DNA of 64,000 nucleotides. It comes from Klebsiella grimontii. GTDB lineage: Bacteria; Pseudomonadota; Gammaproteobacteria; Enterobacterales; Enterobacteriaceae. The translations under genes and the position numbers were made by a program. Below, piece after piece: positions 37,051 to 48,165 of the stretch (its first letter is position 1; every line of letters starts with the position of its first letter). The notes below the pieces were generated by a model. It worked only from the letters and a program-made list of their open reading frames with translations. It was not told where the DNA came from and did no database searches. The DNA is taken from positions 96,375 to 160,374 of the forward strand of contig NZ_FZTC01000053.1 in the NCBI RefSeq assembly GCF_900200035.1. The letters are read 5' to 3'.

Positions 37051-38058
37051 ATGAAAGCGATCGCCATTACTCGCGCAGCGACCGAAGGCAGCAATATTCC
37101 TTTTTTAACCGACATTGAGCTGCCGCAGCCGGTTGCCGAGGGGCATGACCTGCTGGTTGAAGTGAAGGCCATTTCCGTCAACCCGGTGGATACCAAAGTC
37201 CGCGCCGGGTTTAACGCCGATACCCCACGCGTGCTGGGCTGGGACGCGGTCGGCGTGGTGAAAGCCGTCGGCAGCGCGGTGACGCTGTTCGCCGCAGGAG
37301 ATGAAGTGTGGTACGCCGGCGCGCTGGGCCGTCCGGGCAGCAACAGCGAATTTCAGTTAGTGGACGAACGCATCGTCGCCCGCAAACCGCGTTCGCTGGA
37401 TAACGCCTCCGCCGCCGCGCTACCGCTCACCGCCATCACCGCCTGGGAGCTGCTGTTCCACCGCCTTGGCGTAGAGGAAGGCGGCAACGCGGGCGACACG
37501 CTGCTGATCGTCGGCGCGGCGGGCGGCGTCGGTTCGATACTGACCCAGCTCGCCAGCAAGCTGACCGGCATGACGGTCATTGGCACCGCCTCGCGTGCGG
37601 AAAGCCAGAAATGGGTACGGGAAGCGGGGGCGCATCATGTTATCGATCACAGCAAACCGCTCGCCGACGAGCTGGCGCGGATTGGTGTTAAAGCGGTGAC
37701 CCATGTCGCCAGCCTGACCAATACCGACCAGCACTATCCGCAGCTGATCGCCGCTCTCGCACCGCAGGGCAAGCTGGCGCTTATTGACGACCCGGAAACC
37801 CTCGACGTCGTACCGCTGAAGGCAAAAAGCATCTCCCTGCACTGGGAATTTATGTTTACTCGCTCGATGTTCGCAACGCCGGATATGATCGCCCAGCATC
37901 AGCTGCTGACCCGCGTGGCGGCGCTGATGGACGACAACACCATTAAGACCACCCTCGGCGAGCACTACGGCGCCATCACTGCCGCCAACCTGCAAAAAGC
38001 GCACGCGCAGCTGGAAACCGGGCGTTCGGTGGGCAAAATCGTGCTGGAGGGCTTTTAA
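37051..38058 (+). CDS. Zinc-less medium-chain NADPH:quinone oxidoreductase-like protein
   Basis: 335 aa. N-terminal GroES-like domain (VEVKAISVNPVDTKVRAG) and Rossmann domain with GAAGGVGSILTQLA near 165. The structural and catalytic zinc cysteines of alcohol dehydrogenases are absent, as in the QOR branch. It probably reduces quinones or alpha,beta-unsaturated carbonyls with NADPH. CGGAGAG precedes the ATG. Only one base separates it from the monooxygenase-like gene. Confidence 0.85.
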   Translation: MKAIAITRAATEGSNIPFLTDIELPQPVAEGHDLLVEVKAISVNPVDTKVRAGFNADTPRVLGWDAVGVVKAVGSAVTLFAAGDEVWYAGALGRPGSNSEFQLVDERIVARKPRSLDNASAAALPLTAITAWELLFHRLGVEEGGNAGDTLLIVGAAGGVGSILTQLASKLTGMTVIGTASRAESQKWVREAGAHHVIDHSKPLADELARIGVKAVTHVASLTNTDQHYPQLIAALAPQGKLALIDDPETLDVVPLKAKSISLHWEFMFTRSMFATPDMIAQHQLLTRVAALMDDNTIKTTLGEHYGAITAANLQKAHAQLETGRSVGKIVLEGF

Positions 38059-38059
38059 G

Positions 38060-38398
38060 ATGAGCAACGAAGCGATCTCGATTATCGCAGTGCTGAAGGC
38101 AAAGCCGGGCCAGCAAGATGCGCTGCGGCAAGCCCTGCAGGCGCTGCTGCTGCCGACGCGTCAGGAGCCGGGCAACCTCGATTACGCCCTGTTTCAGCTG
38201 CGCGACGCGCCGGATACGTTCTATATGCGCGAATCCTGGCGCAATCAGGAAGCGCTGGACGCGCATGTCGCCCTGCCGCACTTCCAGAATTTTATCGCGC
38301 AGATGAATAACCTGCTTGCCGAACCGCTGCGGCTGGATTACCTGACGCCCGTCGAGCACGGCACCGTCGCCGATATTGAGCTGATTCGCGGCGGCTAA
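38060..38398 (+). CDS. Antibiotic biosynthesis monooxygenase (ABM) family protein
   Basis: 112 aa ferredoxin-like dimeric barrel of the YgiN/ABM type: ISIIAVLKAKPGQQDALRQAL, then EPGNLDYALFQLRDAPDTFYMRESW and DAHVALPHFQ. Relatives oxidise quinols. Coupled to the quinone reductase gene, a quinone redox cycle or detoxification role is plausible. Its stop overlaps the convergent AraC gene by four bases. Confidence 0.85.
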   Translation: MSNEAISIIAVLKAKPGQQDALRQALQALLLPTRQEPGNLDYALFQLRDAPDTFYMRESWRNQEALDAHVALPHFQNFIAQMNNLLAEPLRLDYLTPVEHGTVADIELIRGG

Positions 38399-39348
38399 GC
38401 TCCGCGGCGAAAGGTGCGCCGCCACTCCGCCGGGCTGACGCCAAAGCGCGCTTTAAACTGCTGGCGCCAGGTCACGGCGGAGCGATAGCCCACCTCCTCC
38501 GCCACCTGCCCGACCGGTAAATCCCCCGCCTCCAGCAGGTGCTGGCTGCGCCGCAGGCGCTCGGCGGCCAGCCAGTCGGCGATGCCCATCCCGGTCGCTT
38601 TGGCGAAATGGCGGGTCAGGGTCCGGCGGCTCATCGCCGCCACCTGCGCCAGCGAGTCGAGATTATGCGGTTCGCGAATGTGCTGCTGAAGATACTCAAG
38701 CAGGCCGTTTATCCGCGCGTCGCGGGTGTTTTTCGGTACCGGCTGGGCGATAAACTGCGCCTGGCCGCCCTCACGGTGCGGTGGGACGATCATCCGCCGG
38801 GCGATCTGATTGGCGACAAGGCTGCCAAAGCGCTGGCGAATGAGATACAGGCAACAGTCGAGCGCCGCCGCGGTACCCGCCGAGGTGATAATCCCCTCAT
38901 CGTCAACGTACAGCGCGTTGATATCCAGCCGCACCTGCGGAAACAGGCGCTGAAAATCCTGCTCAAACTCCCAGTGGGTCGCCGCGCGCCTGTCGTCCAG
39001 CAGCCCGGCGTAGCCGAGTACAAACGCCCCGAGGCACAGGCCGACGATCTGCGCGCCGTTATTGCGCGCGCGAACCAGGCCGTCCAGCAGCGACTGCGGA
39101 GGGCGCTGATTTACCGCCCCCCAGTAGGGCACCACCACGATATCCGCCTGCTCCAGGAGGGAAAAATCGCCGCTGGCGTTCAGCGCGAATCCATCGCGGG
39201 CGCTCAGCAGCCCGGGCCGTTCGGCGCAAATATGCAGGTTAAAGCGTTTGGTTTCCGAGACCGTATCGCCAAATAGCATACAGGGCACCGAGTAGTGGAA
39301 CGGGCTAAACCCGTCCACCGCCACAATCGCCACTTCCGTGAGTTTCAT
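38395..39348 (-). CDS. GlxA-type AraC regulator with DJ-1/PfpI domain
   Basis: 317 aa. Residues about 5-185 are a DJ-1/PfpI-like domain (GLCLGAFVLGYAGLLDDRRAATHWEF); about 215-315 are the AraC double helix-turn-helix (LDSLAQVAAMSRRTLTRHF and PVGQVAEEVGYRSAVTWRQQFKARFG). It lies 14 bp after the metallo-hydrolase gene, probably cotranscribed, and converges on the quinone reductase pair, any of which could be its target. Confidence 0.87.
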   Translation of the reverse strand: MKLTEVAIVAVDGFSPFHYSVPCMLFGDTVSETKRFNLHICAERPGLLSARDGFALNASGDFSLLEQADIVVVPYWGAVNQRPPQSLLDGLVRARNNGAQIVGLCLGAFVLGYAGLLDDRRAATHWEFEQDFQRLFPQVRLDINALYVDDEGIITSAGTAAALDCCLYLIRQRFGSLVANQIARRMIVPPHREGGQAQFIAQPVPKNTRDARINGLLEYLQQHIREPHNLDSLAQVAAMSRRTLTRHFAKATGMGIADWLAAERLRRSQHLLEAGDLPVGQVAEEVGYRSAVTWRQQFKARFGVSPAEWRRTFRRGA

Positions 39349-39362
39349 CGCCCGCTCCGCTT

Positions 39363-40142
39363 TTAAAAGACCATACTTTCCCCATCCTGAGGGATACTGA
39401 CCGCCTCGGCAATCTGATTGTCAGCCACGTACTGGCGCAGCTCATCGCGGCTGAGCAGACAGTGGTTCACCGCTTCCAGATGGCTGGCGACGATTTTGGC
39501 CTCCGGCAGGGTGAAGTGCGCCTTCAGCACATCCTCTTTGCCCATGATGATCGGCCCAAAACCGATGACGTGCGCATACCCGGCATTCAGCACCACCACG
39601 TCAGGGCGCAGCCTGAGCATGTCGGCTTCCACCTCATCGCGCCAGATAGTATCCCCTACCAGCCACAGAGTTTTCTCCTGCGGATGGCGCAGCACCACGC
39701 CGCAGGCTTCGCCCAGGCGCTCGGCCATTGCCGGCACCGCATAGGTGCGGTCGCTGCCGTGCTGGCCCGAGGTGGTTTTCACCAGCGAAACGTCTGCAAA
39801 CGCGCTGTCCTCAGAGAGCAGACGAATATCGCGAAAGCCCTGGCCGCGCAGCAGCTGAGCGTCGGCGTCATGCTGGACGTAAACAGGCAGGGTTTTGGGG
39901 ATCGCGGCGATCGCCGCCTCGTCCCAGTGATCATCATGGGTGTGGGTGACGATAACGGCATCCACGTCAACGATCGCTTCAATGGAAAAAGGTAATTCCA
40001 CCAGTGGGTTACGCAACTCGCTGTGCGCGGTACCGGCGAAGCCCGCCCAGGCGCCCTTGGCTGAAAGCATCGGGTCAATCAAAAATTTTTTACCCGCATA
40101 TTCAATAAGCTGGGTAGCATTACGCACATGGGTGATTTTCAT
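39363..40142 (-). CDS. Metallo-beta-lactamase fold hydrolase (UlaG-like)
   Basis: 259 aa from ATG 40142; another ATG three codons upstream lies directly against the GAGGA ribosome site, so 40142 is favoured. The metal motif HTHDDHWD is at about 67-74, with further ligands in TSGQHG, GDTIW and SHLEAVNH. It has the compact UlaG/YtnP-type layout, not that of true beta-lactamases. Substrate unknown. Confidence 0.83.
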   Translation of the reverse strand: MKITHVRNATQLIEYAGKKFLIDPMLSAKGAWAGFAGTAHSELRNPLVELPFSIEAIVDVDAVIVTHTHDDHWDEAAIAAIPKTLPVYVQHDADAQLLRGQGFRDIRLLSEDSAFADVSLVKTTSGQHGSDRTYAVPAMAERLGEACGVVLRHPQEKTLWLVGDTIWRDEVEADMLRLRPDVVVLNAGYAHVIGFGPIIMGKEDVLKAHFTLPEAKIVASHLEAVNHCLLSRDELRQYVADNQIAEAVSIPQDGESMVF

Positions 40143-40302
40143 GATGTTCATTCCTCTTCGCGGTTATCTGGCGAACATCGTACGTCCCACAAGCCTGGCG
40201 CAATATGGGCGTTTGGGCAATGATCGATGAAATCGGGCCAATCTGCGACGGTTGCCATTGGCTCCCGGCTATGGTGTGCTGAACGCTCAACTTTGAGGAA
40301 CA

Positions 40303-40866
40303 GTGGCTACGATGAAAAAGAAACTCACCTCCGCCGATATGCACGATGTCGAGGTTCTGGCAGACACCCCTTGGTTCAGCATGCGCAAAGTCGGGATTGA
40401 TATGGCGCCCGGCGATCGGCAGGATTTTTACTCCATTCACTATCCTCGCCCGGCTGTAGGGATTGTGGCGATGCAGGATGACAAAGTGCTGCTGATTCGC
40501 CACTACCGTTACCTGATCGATCGGGTGGTGTGGGCGATTCCTTCCGGCGGCGTCGACGAAGGCGAAGACCCGCGCGAGGCGGCCCTGCGCGAGCTGCGGG
40601 AAGAGACCGGCTGGCAGGCGCAGCGCGCCGACGAAATTATCCGCTATAACCCCTCCTACGGCAGCAGCGACCAGCTGTTTATTACCTGGCTGGCCCACGA
40701 TTTGACCTGGGTGGGAATGGATGAAGATCAGGACGAAGTGATGGAAACGGGCTGGTTTACCCTCGAAGAGATAGGCCAGCTAATCGCCCGCGGCGAGATG
40801 CCGGACGGGCTATCGCTGGTGCCGCTGCTGCATCTGATGGCGCAGCGGCGCATCGGTTTAGCGTAG
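40303..40866 (+). CDS. Nudix hydrolase (ADP-ribose pyrophosphatase-like)
   Basis: 187 aa from GTG 40303, or 184 aa from ATG 40312; GAGGA at 40295-40299 is a little close to the first and a little far from the second. The complete Nudix box is GGVDEGEDPREAALRELREE plus TGW (about 83-105). The layout resembles ADP-sugar pyrophosphatases. The gene overlaps convergent yicL by nine bases. Confidence 0.85.
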   Translation: MATMKKKLTSADMHDVEVLADTPWFSMRKVGIDMAPGDRQDFYSIHYPRPAVGIVAMQDDKVLLIRHYRYLIDRVVWAIPSGGVDEGEDPREAALRELREETGWQAQRADEIIRYNPSYGSSDQLFITWLAHDLTWVGMDEDQDEVMETGWFTLEEIGQLIARGEMPDGLSLVPLLHLMAQRRIGLA

Positions 40867-41724
40867 CGGCTTCAGCATCCGCCAGCGGAACCACAGCTGA
40901 GCGACGAGGATCAGCAGGCCGCCGATAATTTTCTGCAGCGGTAGCTGTTCGCCGTACCACAGCGCGGCGGCAATCACCGTCAGCAGCGGTTCCAGCACCA
41001 TGATAATCGCCGCGCTGGCGACCGCCGCGTACTTCTGCCCCTTCATTTGCAGGCCGAAGCGCAGGCTGGTGGCGATAACGATGCTGGCGAGCAGCCAGCC
41101 GAAAGTCGGCAGGGTAAACGGCTGGCTCCAGCTTTCAACGACGGCGGAGATCCCAAGCCCGACGAGCCCGGTGATGCCAAGCTGTACGGTGGTCAGCGGG
41201 ATCAGCGGCACCTCGCGGGCGCTTTTGCTGGTGTAGCAAAACCAGATCGACTGCACCAGCGCGGTCAGCAGAAACCAGCCCTGGCTGGGGTGAAACGCAA
41301 TCGGCATATGCAGGCTGAGTAAGCCGAGACCGACAACCGCAATCGGCAGGCACTCCCAGTAGGCCCGCGCCGGCCGCGCCTTCATCATCACCCAGGCGGT
41401 AAGCGGCACGAACAGCATCGACAGGCTCATAATGAACGCCCCTTCGCCCAGCGACGGGGTCGTCGATACCGAGTAGATCCACAGGCACAGGTTGAGCGCA
41501 AACCACAGGCCGCTGATAATCATGCGCGGCCAGTGCTGCCTCTCGACGCGCAGGCCGCGACAGAAAGGCAGCAGCAGCAGCGCGGCGAAGAAAAAGCGCA
41601 GGCCGAGGAAAGCGAAAACCGGCATGCCAGCAATCGCTTCACGGGAAAAAATCCATCCGCAGGCGGCGATAACCGTCGCGGCTATGAGCAGCAAATCAGC
41701 CTGGCGTTGCCGGGTCATCGCCAC
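40858..41724 (-). CDS. yicL: EamA-family exporter YicL
   Basis: 288 aa with ten predicted spans in two EamA repeats. Matches E. coli YicL in placement (next to nlpA, near selC) and in sequence such as GLWFALNLCLWIYSVSTTPSLGEGAFIMSL. A drug/metabolite exporter of unknown substrate. Slightly shorter than E. coli YicL. Confidence 0.88.
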   Translation of the reverse strand: MAMTRQRQADLLLIAATVIAACGWIFSREAIAGMPVFAFLGLRFFFAALLLLPFCRGLRVERQHWPRMIISGLWFALNLCLWIYSVSTTPSLGEGAFIMSLSMLFVPLTAWVMMKARPARAYWECLPIAVVGLGLLSLHMPIAFHPSQGWFLLTALVQSIWFCYTSKSAREVPLIPLTTVQLGITGLVGLGISAVVESWSQPFTLPTFGWLLASIVIATSLRFGLQMKGQKYAAVASAAIIMVLEPLLTVIAAALWYGEQLPLQKIIGGLLILVAQLWFRWRMLKPLR

Positions 41725-41742
41725 GTCTCCTTGTGTGAAAAA

Positions 41743-42552
41743 TTACCAGCCGGGCACCGCGCCGCCGTTGAAGATCGTCTCCGCCGCCTTCGCCACTTCC
41801 GGCGACTGGTAGGAGTGGATAAACGCTTTCACGTTTTCCGCGTCTTTGTTGTCTTCGCGGGTCACGATGATATTCACATAGGGCGAGTTTTTATCTTCAA
41901 TAAAGATACCGTCGCGCACCGGGGAAAGGCCCGTTTGCTGCAGGTAGGTGGTGCTGATGATCGCCACGTCGACCTTCGGGTCGTCGATGACGCGCGGCAG
42001 CTGCGCTCCTTCCAGCTCCATAATTTTCAGGTGATGCGGGTTGTCGGTGATATCGACCGCCGTCGGCAGCAGGCCGGTGCCCGCTTTAAGGGTAATCAGC
42101 TTCTCCTGCTGCAGCAGAAGCAGCGCGCGGCCCAGATTGGTCGGGTCGTTCGGAATGGCGATGGTCGCGCCGTCTTTCAGATCGGCGACGGATTTTATTT
42201 TGCGCGAGTAGCCCGCCATCGGGAAGACGAAGGTGTTGCCCACCGCCACCAGACGATAGTTGTGGGCTTTATTATCCTGTTCGAGGAACGGGCGATGCTG
42301 AAAGACGTTGGCGTCCAGATCGCCAGCGTTAGTGGACTCATTCGGCAGCAGCGAGCCGCTAAAGCCCACCAGCTCGACGTCGAGGCCATATTTCTCTTTG
42401 GCCACTTTCTTCGCCACTTCCGCCACATCCTGTTCCGCGCCGTTAATGACGCCGACTTTAATGTGCTTCGCATCGCTGCCCTTCTGGTCGCAGCCCGCCA
42501 GCAGCAGGCTCGCCAGCACCACGGCGGCGGCTGTCCGTAAACGCAATTTCAT
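41743..42552 (-). CDS. nlpA: Inner-membrane lipoprotein NlpA (MetQ family)
   Basis: 269 aa. Lipobox LLAGC with C21; aspartate follows the cysteine, the retention signal for the inner membrane. The mature part is a MetQ-type solute-binding domain (KHIKVGVINGAEQDVAEVAKKVAKEKYGLDVELV, PNDPTNLGRALLLLQ, ISTTYLQQTGLSP). E. coli NlpA is a minor methionine-binding lipoprotein involved in vesicle formation. The gene sits 18 bp before yicL. Confidence 0.92.
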   Translation of the reverse strand: MKLRLRTAAAVVLASLLLAGCDQKGSDAKHIKVGVINGAEQDVAEVAKKVAKEKYGLDVELVGFSGSLLPNESTNAGDLDANVFQHRPFLEQDNKAHNYRLVAVGNTFVFPMAGYSRKIKSVADLKDGATIAIPNDPTNLGRALLLLQQEKLITLKAGTGLLPTAVDITDNPHHLKIMELEGAQLPRVIDDPKVDVAIISTTYLQQTGLSPVRDGIFIEDKNSPYVNIIVTREDNKDAENVKAFIHSYQSPEVAKAAETIFNGGAVPGW

Positions 42553-42675
42553 TGTTATAACCCCGTCAGTCCATAGAAAATCGTTATTATTTTTCGTCTG
42601 AAACTATAACGACTTTAGGGCGAGGTTTTAAACGCAAAAACCGCAACCGGAAATAAAATCATCTTCCGCCTTTCT

Positions 42676-42768
42676 CCCGGGGGCGGCGCAATGCGCCTGC
42701 CCGGGCTACGGGTTCACCGTCGGCTGCGATCGCGTAGCCCGGACAGGTGCGCAGCGCCGTCTCCGGGG
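42676..42768. repeat. REP pair downstream of the DUF1348 gene
   Basis: Units 42676-42709 (CCCGGGGGCGGCGC to GCCCGGGCTAC) and 42734-42768 (GTAGCCCGGACAGGTGCG to GTCTCCGGGG) in inverted order. Confidence 0.8.
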
Positions 42769-42812
42769 ATCTCTTCAACGGTGAGGTTCATTTCGCAGAA
42801 CGGGGACGCGCC

Positions 42813-43286
42813 TTACAGCCCCAGCTCGCTCAGCCCCGGGTGATCGTCCGGGCGACGGCCCTGGGGCCAGTGAAACAGACGCTCGCTCTCGGTGATGGGC
42901 AGATCGTTGATGCAGGCGTAGCGCGTCTGCATCAGTCCGTGCTCGTCGAATTCCCAGTTCTCGTTGCCGTAGGAGCGAAACCAGTTGCCGCTGTCGTCGT
43001 GCCACTCATAGGCAAAGCGTACCGCAATACGGTTATCGCTCCACGCCCACAGCTCCTTAATCAGCCGGTACTCCTGCTCTCTACGCCATTTGCGCTGCAG
43101 GAAGTCGATAATCTGCGTTCTGCCGTGAACAAATTCGCTGCGGTTGCGCCATTCGCTATCGACGGTATAGGCCAGCGCGACCTTAGCGGCATCGCGGCTG
43201 TTCCAGCCATCTTCTGCGGCACGGACTTTTTGCGCGGCGCTCTCGCGGGTGAACGGCGGCAGAGGCGGACGTTGTTCGGTCATCAT
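42813..43286 (-). CDS. DUF1348 family (NTF2-like) protein
   Basis: 157 aa. NTF2/SnoaL-like fold protein: [49 protein letters not shown] at the end are DUF1348 hallmarks. Function unknown. Its ATG overlaps the stop of the flavin-binding protein gene (ATGA), so the two are translationally coupled. Confidence 0.83.
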   Translation of the reverse strand: MMTEQRPPLPPFTRESAAQKVRAAEDGWNSRDAAKVALAYTVDSEWRNRSEFVHGRTQIIDFLQRKWRREQEYRLIKELWAWSDNRIAVRFAYEWHDDSGNWFRSYGNENWEFDEHGLMQTRYACINDLPITESERLFHWPQGRRPDDHPGLSELGL

Positions 43287-43909
43287 GAATCTCCTGTTTG
43301 AATACGCTGCTGCAGGCGCTGGTTTTCCCGCTCCAGTTCGTCAATACGCTGTTGCAGCGTCTGGCTATACTCCGCCACCTGCTGAGCGGTGTAGCGGGGA
43401 GTAATATGCTGGGGGCAGTTCCAGTCAAAAGCCTGCAAATGAAAACGGTAAATACGCTCAATCCGGGCCCGATAGTTCGCCGGCGCGACCCGCGCCAGCA
43501 GCTGCGGGTCGGCATCCGCCGCCACCACCTCTACGGTGGCGTAGATTTTCAGCCTGGCACGGCGCGGGTAATCCATCAAAAACAGACAGGCCCGATCGCT
43601 GCCGCGCAGGTTGCCGGTGGTGATGTACTGTCGATTACCGGAAAAATCCGCCATCGCCAGGGTGGTGTCATCCAGCAGATGCAGAAAGCCCGCCGGGCCG
43701 CCGCGATGCTGAATATAGGGCCAGCCGGTTTGCGAAAGGGTGGCCAGATAGAAGCTGTCGCGGGTGGCAATCATCGCCTCCTCGCTGGCGCCGAAGCGCT
43801 CACCCCGGCGCTGGCGATGCGGCGACTGCCACAGCTCATCGCTGCCCATTTCATGCTGGACAGCCATCACGTCCGGCGTCATGGCGATATCAAGAAATTC
43901 TGCTGGCAT
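43283..43909 (-). CDS. Pyridoxamine-phosphate-oxidase-like flavin-binding protein
   Basis: 208 aa split-barrel fold: [29 protein letters not shown] is the FMN-binding core, followed by [40 protein letters not shown]-terminal heptad segment (about 175-205, [18 protein letters not shown]) should form a coiled coil, which is unusual beyond the basic fold. Probably an FMN-dependent oxidoreductase. Divergent from a LysR gene that likely regulates it. Confidence 0.82.
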   Translation of the reverse strand: MPAEFLDIAMTPDVMAVQHEMGSDELWQSPHRQRRGERFGASEEAMIATRDSFYLATLSQTGWPYIQHRGGPAGFLHLLDDTTLAMADFSGNRQYITTGNLRGSDRACLFLMDYPRRARLKIYATVEVVAADADPQLLARVAPANYRARIERIYRFHLQAFDWNCPQHITPRYTAQQVAEYSQTLQQRIDELERENQRLQQRIQTGDS

Positions 43910-44011
43910 AGGTCCTCCCGATGCGTTGCGGCGTAACTCATCATGGACTGTGCAGGCAGAAAAGATAATAGTGGCAATATGACAATCATCTTTCCGAAAA
44001 ACGGGATAATT

Positions 44012-46464
<2,453 letters not shown>

Positions 46465-46499
46465 GGAAATGATGAATCTGGTCAAGGGATCGCCACAGG

Positions 46500-47147
46500 A
46501 TGTCAGCACAAAAAGACAATGAAGCCCCGCGTCGCCCCGGTCGCCCGCGCGGGCAGAAATCCGGCCCCGCCAACCGCGAACAGCTGATGGATATTGCCCT
46601 GGCGCTGTTTGCCCGCCACGGGATCGCCCGCATTTCGCTGAACGCCATCGCCAAAGAGGCGGGGGTAACGCCCGCGATGCTGCACTACTACTTCAGCTCG
46701 CGCGAAGCGCTGGTGGAAAAGCTGATCGAGGAGCGCTTTATGCCGCTGCGCAGCGAAATCGGGCAGATTTTTGTCGCGCATGGCGACGATCCGGTCACCG
46801 CTTTTACGCTGCTAATTGAAACCCTGGCGGCCATGGCGGAGAAAAACGCGTGGTTCGCGCCGCTGTGGATGCAGGAGATCATCGGCGAGATGCCGGTGCT
46901 GCGCCAGCAGATGCACGCGCGTTTTGGCGATGAAAAGTACCATAAGATGCTGGAGACGGTGCGCCGCTGGCAGCAGCAGGGCAAGCTTAATCCGGCGCTC
47001 TCCCCAGAGCTGCTGTTTACCACGCTGATAAGCCTGGTGCTGGTACCTTTTTCCCGCACCCACACCGATCCGCGGCTGCAATCGGTGGACAAGCAGATGA
47101 TTGTCAGCCATGCCCTGGCGCTGATAGGCAGCGGGATCGGCGGCTAA
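46500..47147 (+). CDS. TetR-family repressor
   Basis: 215 aa. A basic arginine/proline-rich N-terminal extension (PRRPGRPRGQKSGP) precedes the helix-turn-helix at about 25-72 (HGIARISLNAIAKEAGVTPAMLHYYFSSREAL). The C-terminal ligand domain is of the C_18 type group. Likely repressor of the divergent DHA2 exporter. AAGGGAT lies nine bases upstream of the ATG. Confidence 0.88.
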   Translation: MSAQKDNEAPRRPGRPRGQKSGPANREQLMDIALALFARHGIARISLNAIAKEAGVTPAMLHYYFSSREALVEKLIEERFMPLRSEIGQIFVAHGDDPVTAFTLLIETLAAMAEKNAWFAPLWMQEIIGEMPVLRQQMHARFGDEKYHKMLETVRRWQQQGKLNPALSPELLFTTLISLVLVPFSRTHTDPRLQSVDKQMIVSHALALIGSGIGG

Positions 47148-47151
47148 TTCT

Positions 47152-47277
47152 CCCCGGCTCGCGCTGCGCTTAGCCGGGCTACAGGTTTACAACCGTCTGC
47201 GATCCGGGGGATACAATCCGGTTCACTGCCGCCTGCATTCGGGTAGCCCGGACAGGCGCACAGCGCCGCCTCCGGGA
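47152..47277. repeat. REP pair between tetR and the acetyltransferase gene
   Basis: Units 47152-47181 (CCCCGGCTCGCGCTG to TTAGCCGGGCTAC) and 47243-47277 (GTAGCCCGGACAGGCG to GCCTCCGGGAG) in inverted order between convergent genes. Confidence 0.8.
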
Positions 47278-47295
47278 GGTCTCCTGGGGGCTGCT

Positions 47296-47712
47296 TTACA
47301 ATACTTTCGACAAATAATGGCGCTGCATACCCACGTGCGGGAAGTCCGGCAGCGACATCTGCAGCTGATAGCCCAGCTTCTGGTAAAACGGCAGCGCCTG
47401 GAAGCTGAACGTATCCACCAGCATATGGCTGCAGCCGCGCTCCCGCGCCTGGGATTCCGCTTCATGCATCAGCTCGCTGCCGAGGCCGCTGCCGCGCGAC
47501 GCTTCGCTGACCCACAGATACTCAATACACAGCCAGCTGCCTTTGCGTTTGGCAATCAATCCCCCGCGCATCTCGCCAGCAGCATCGCGTGAATAAACGC
47601 CCAGCTCGCCGAACTGGGCTGGGTCAAGAAAGCGCAGATTGAATTCCCGCAGCCCCGTCAGCAGCTCTTCTTGATCGGCGGGATTAATGTTCTCTGTTAT
47701 TATTAATGTCAT
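47296..47712 (-). CDS. GNAT-family N-acetyltransferase
   Basis: 138 aa. The acetyl-CoA loop [22 protein letters not shown] is at about 73-94, preceded by the strand CIEYLWVSE and followed by [13 protein letters not shown]. It fits small GNATs whose substrate (small amine or peptide) is unknown. Upstream AGATGGAGATAAT gives a fair ribosome site. Confidence 0.83.
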   Translation of the reverse strand: MTLIITENINPADQEELLTGLREFNLRFLDPAQFGELGVYSRDAAGEMRGGLIAKRKGSWLCIEYLWVSEASRGSGLGSELMHEAESQARERGCSHMLVDTFSFQALPFYQKLGYQLQMSLPDFPHVGMQRHYLSKVL

Positions 47713-48165
47713 TGATTATCTCCATCTTTTATTTTTCATAGACCATTCACCATCCTACTTTCACAAAATATCCTTTTTTTCTCCATTATTTCCTGACTAA
47801 ATTCCCTGCACTAAATTTTGTGTAAAAAATCTTCCCATCATTCGGTTCAGACGTATAATGGAAAAAAATGAGAACGATCATTCTCAAAAACACAAACCAT
47901 GGAGAACCCCATGAAAAATGCCCTGTAGCAGGCGTCATCCCTCGGTTCAGCGCCTGTAACCGCCGTCTGATACCGTATTCGCCGCACGGGGAAATGTCGG
48001 AAAAACCGCTTAATTAATAGCGGTATTCGCAGATTCATTTACTGCAAACAGGAATATTTATTTCCCCTTTGGTTATTTGTGCTTGCCCGGAGATGCATCA
48101 TCGCCCGGCCTATCACCCCGCCAGTGAATTTGCGGGGCGGACGTCGTTCATCCTGAGAAAATATA
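47713..48165 (+). promoter_or_regulatory. AT-rich leader and promoter region of the RND pump operon
   Basis: No full gene in 453 bp. 47713-47860 is unusually AT-rich for the window and could be an H-NS target. TATAAT at 47854-47859 is a likely -10. TGAGAACGATCATTCTCA at 47869-47886 is an 18-bp palindrome with one mismatched pair, Fur-like in look but not a canonical match. A five-codon ORF follows at 47911. Hairpins are possible at 48005-48024 (ACCGCT/AGCGGT) and 48116-48137 (CCCCGC/GCGGGG). Confidence 0.5.
47911..47928 (+). CDS. Possible leader peptide MKNAL
   Basis: ATG AAA AAT GCC CTG TAG with GGAGAA six bases upstream, 25 bp past the palindrome and about 240 bp before eefA. Immediately downstream CAGGCG and CGCCTG could pair (about 47929-47956). 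It may be a regulatory leader ORF or the 5' end of a gene broken by the TAG: the frame continues for 12 more codons after it. Only sequence evidence; no known family. Confidence 0.3.
   Translation: MKNAL

Noticed and set aside
42553..42675. MetJ box before nlpA
   Set aside because: No tandem AGACGTCT-like elements are recognisable despite the MetQ similarity of NlpA.
48084..48112. Possible further REP unit in the eefA leader
   Set aside because: TGCCCGG and CGCCCGGCC are present but arms do not pair as in the other units.
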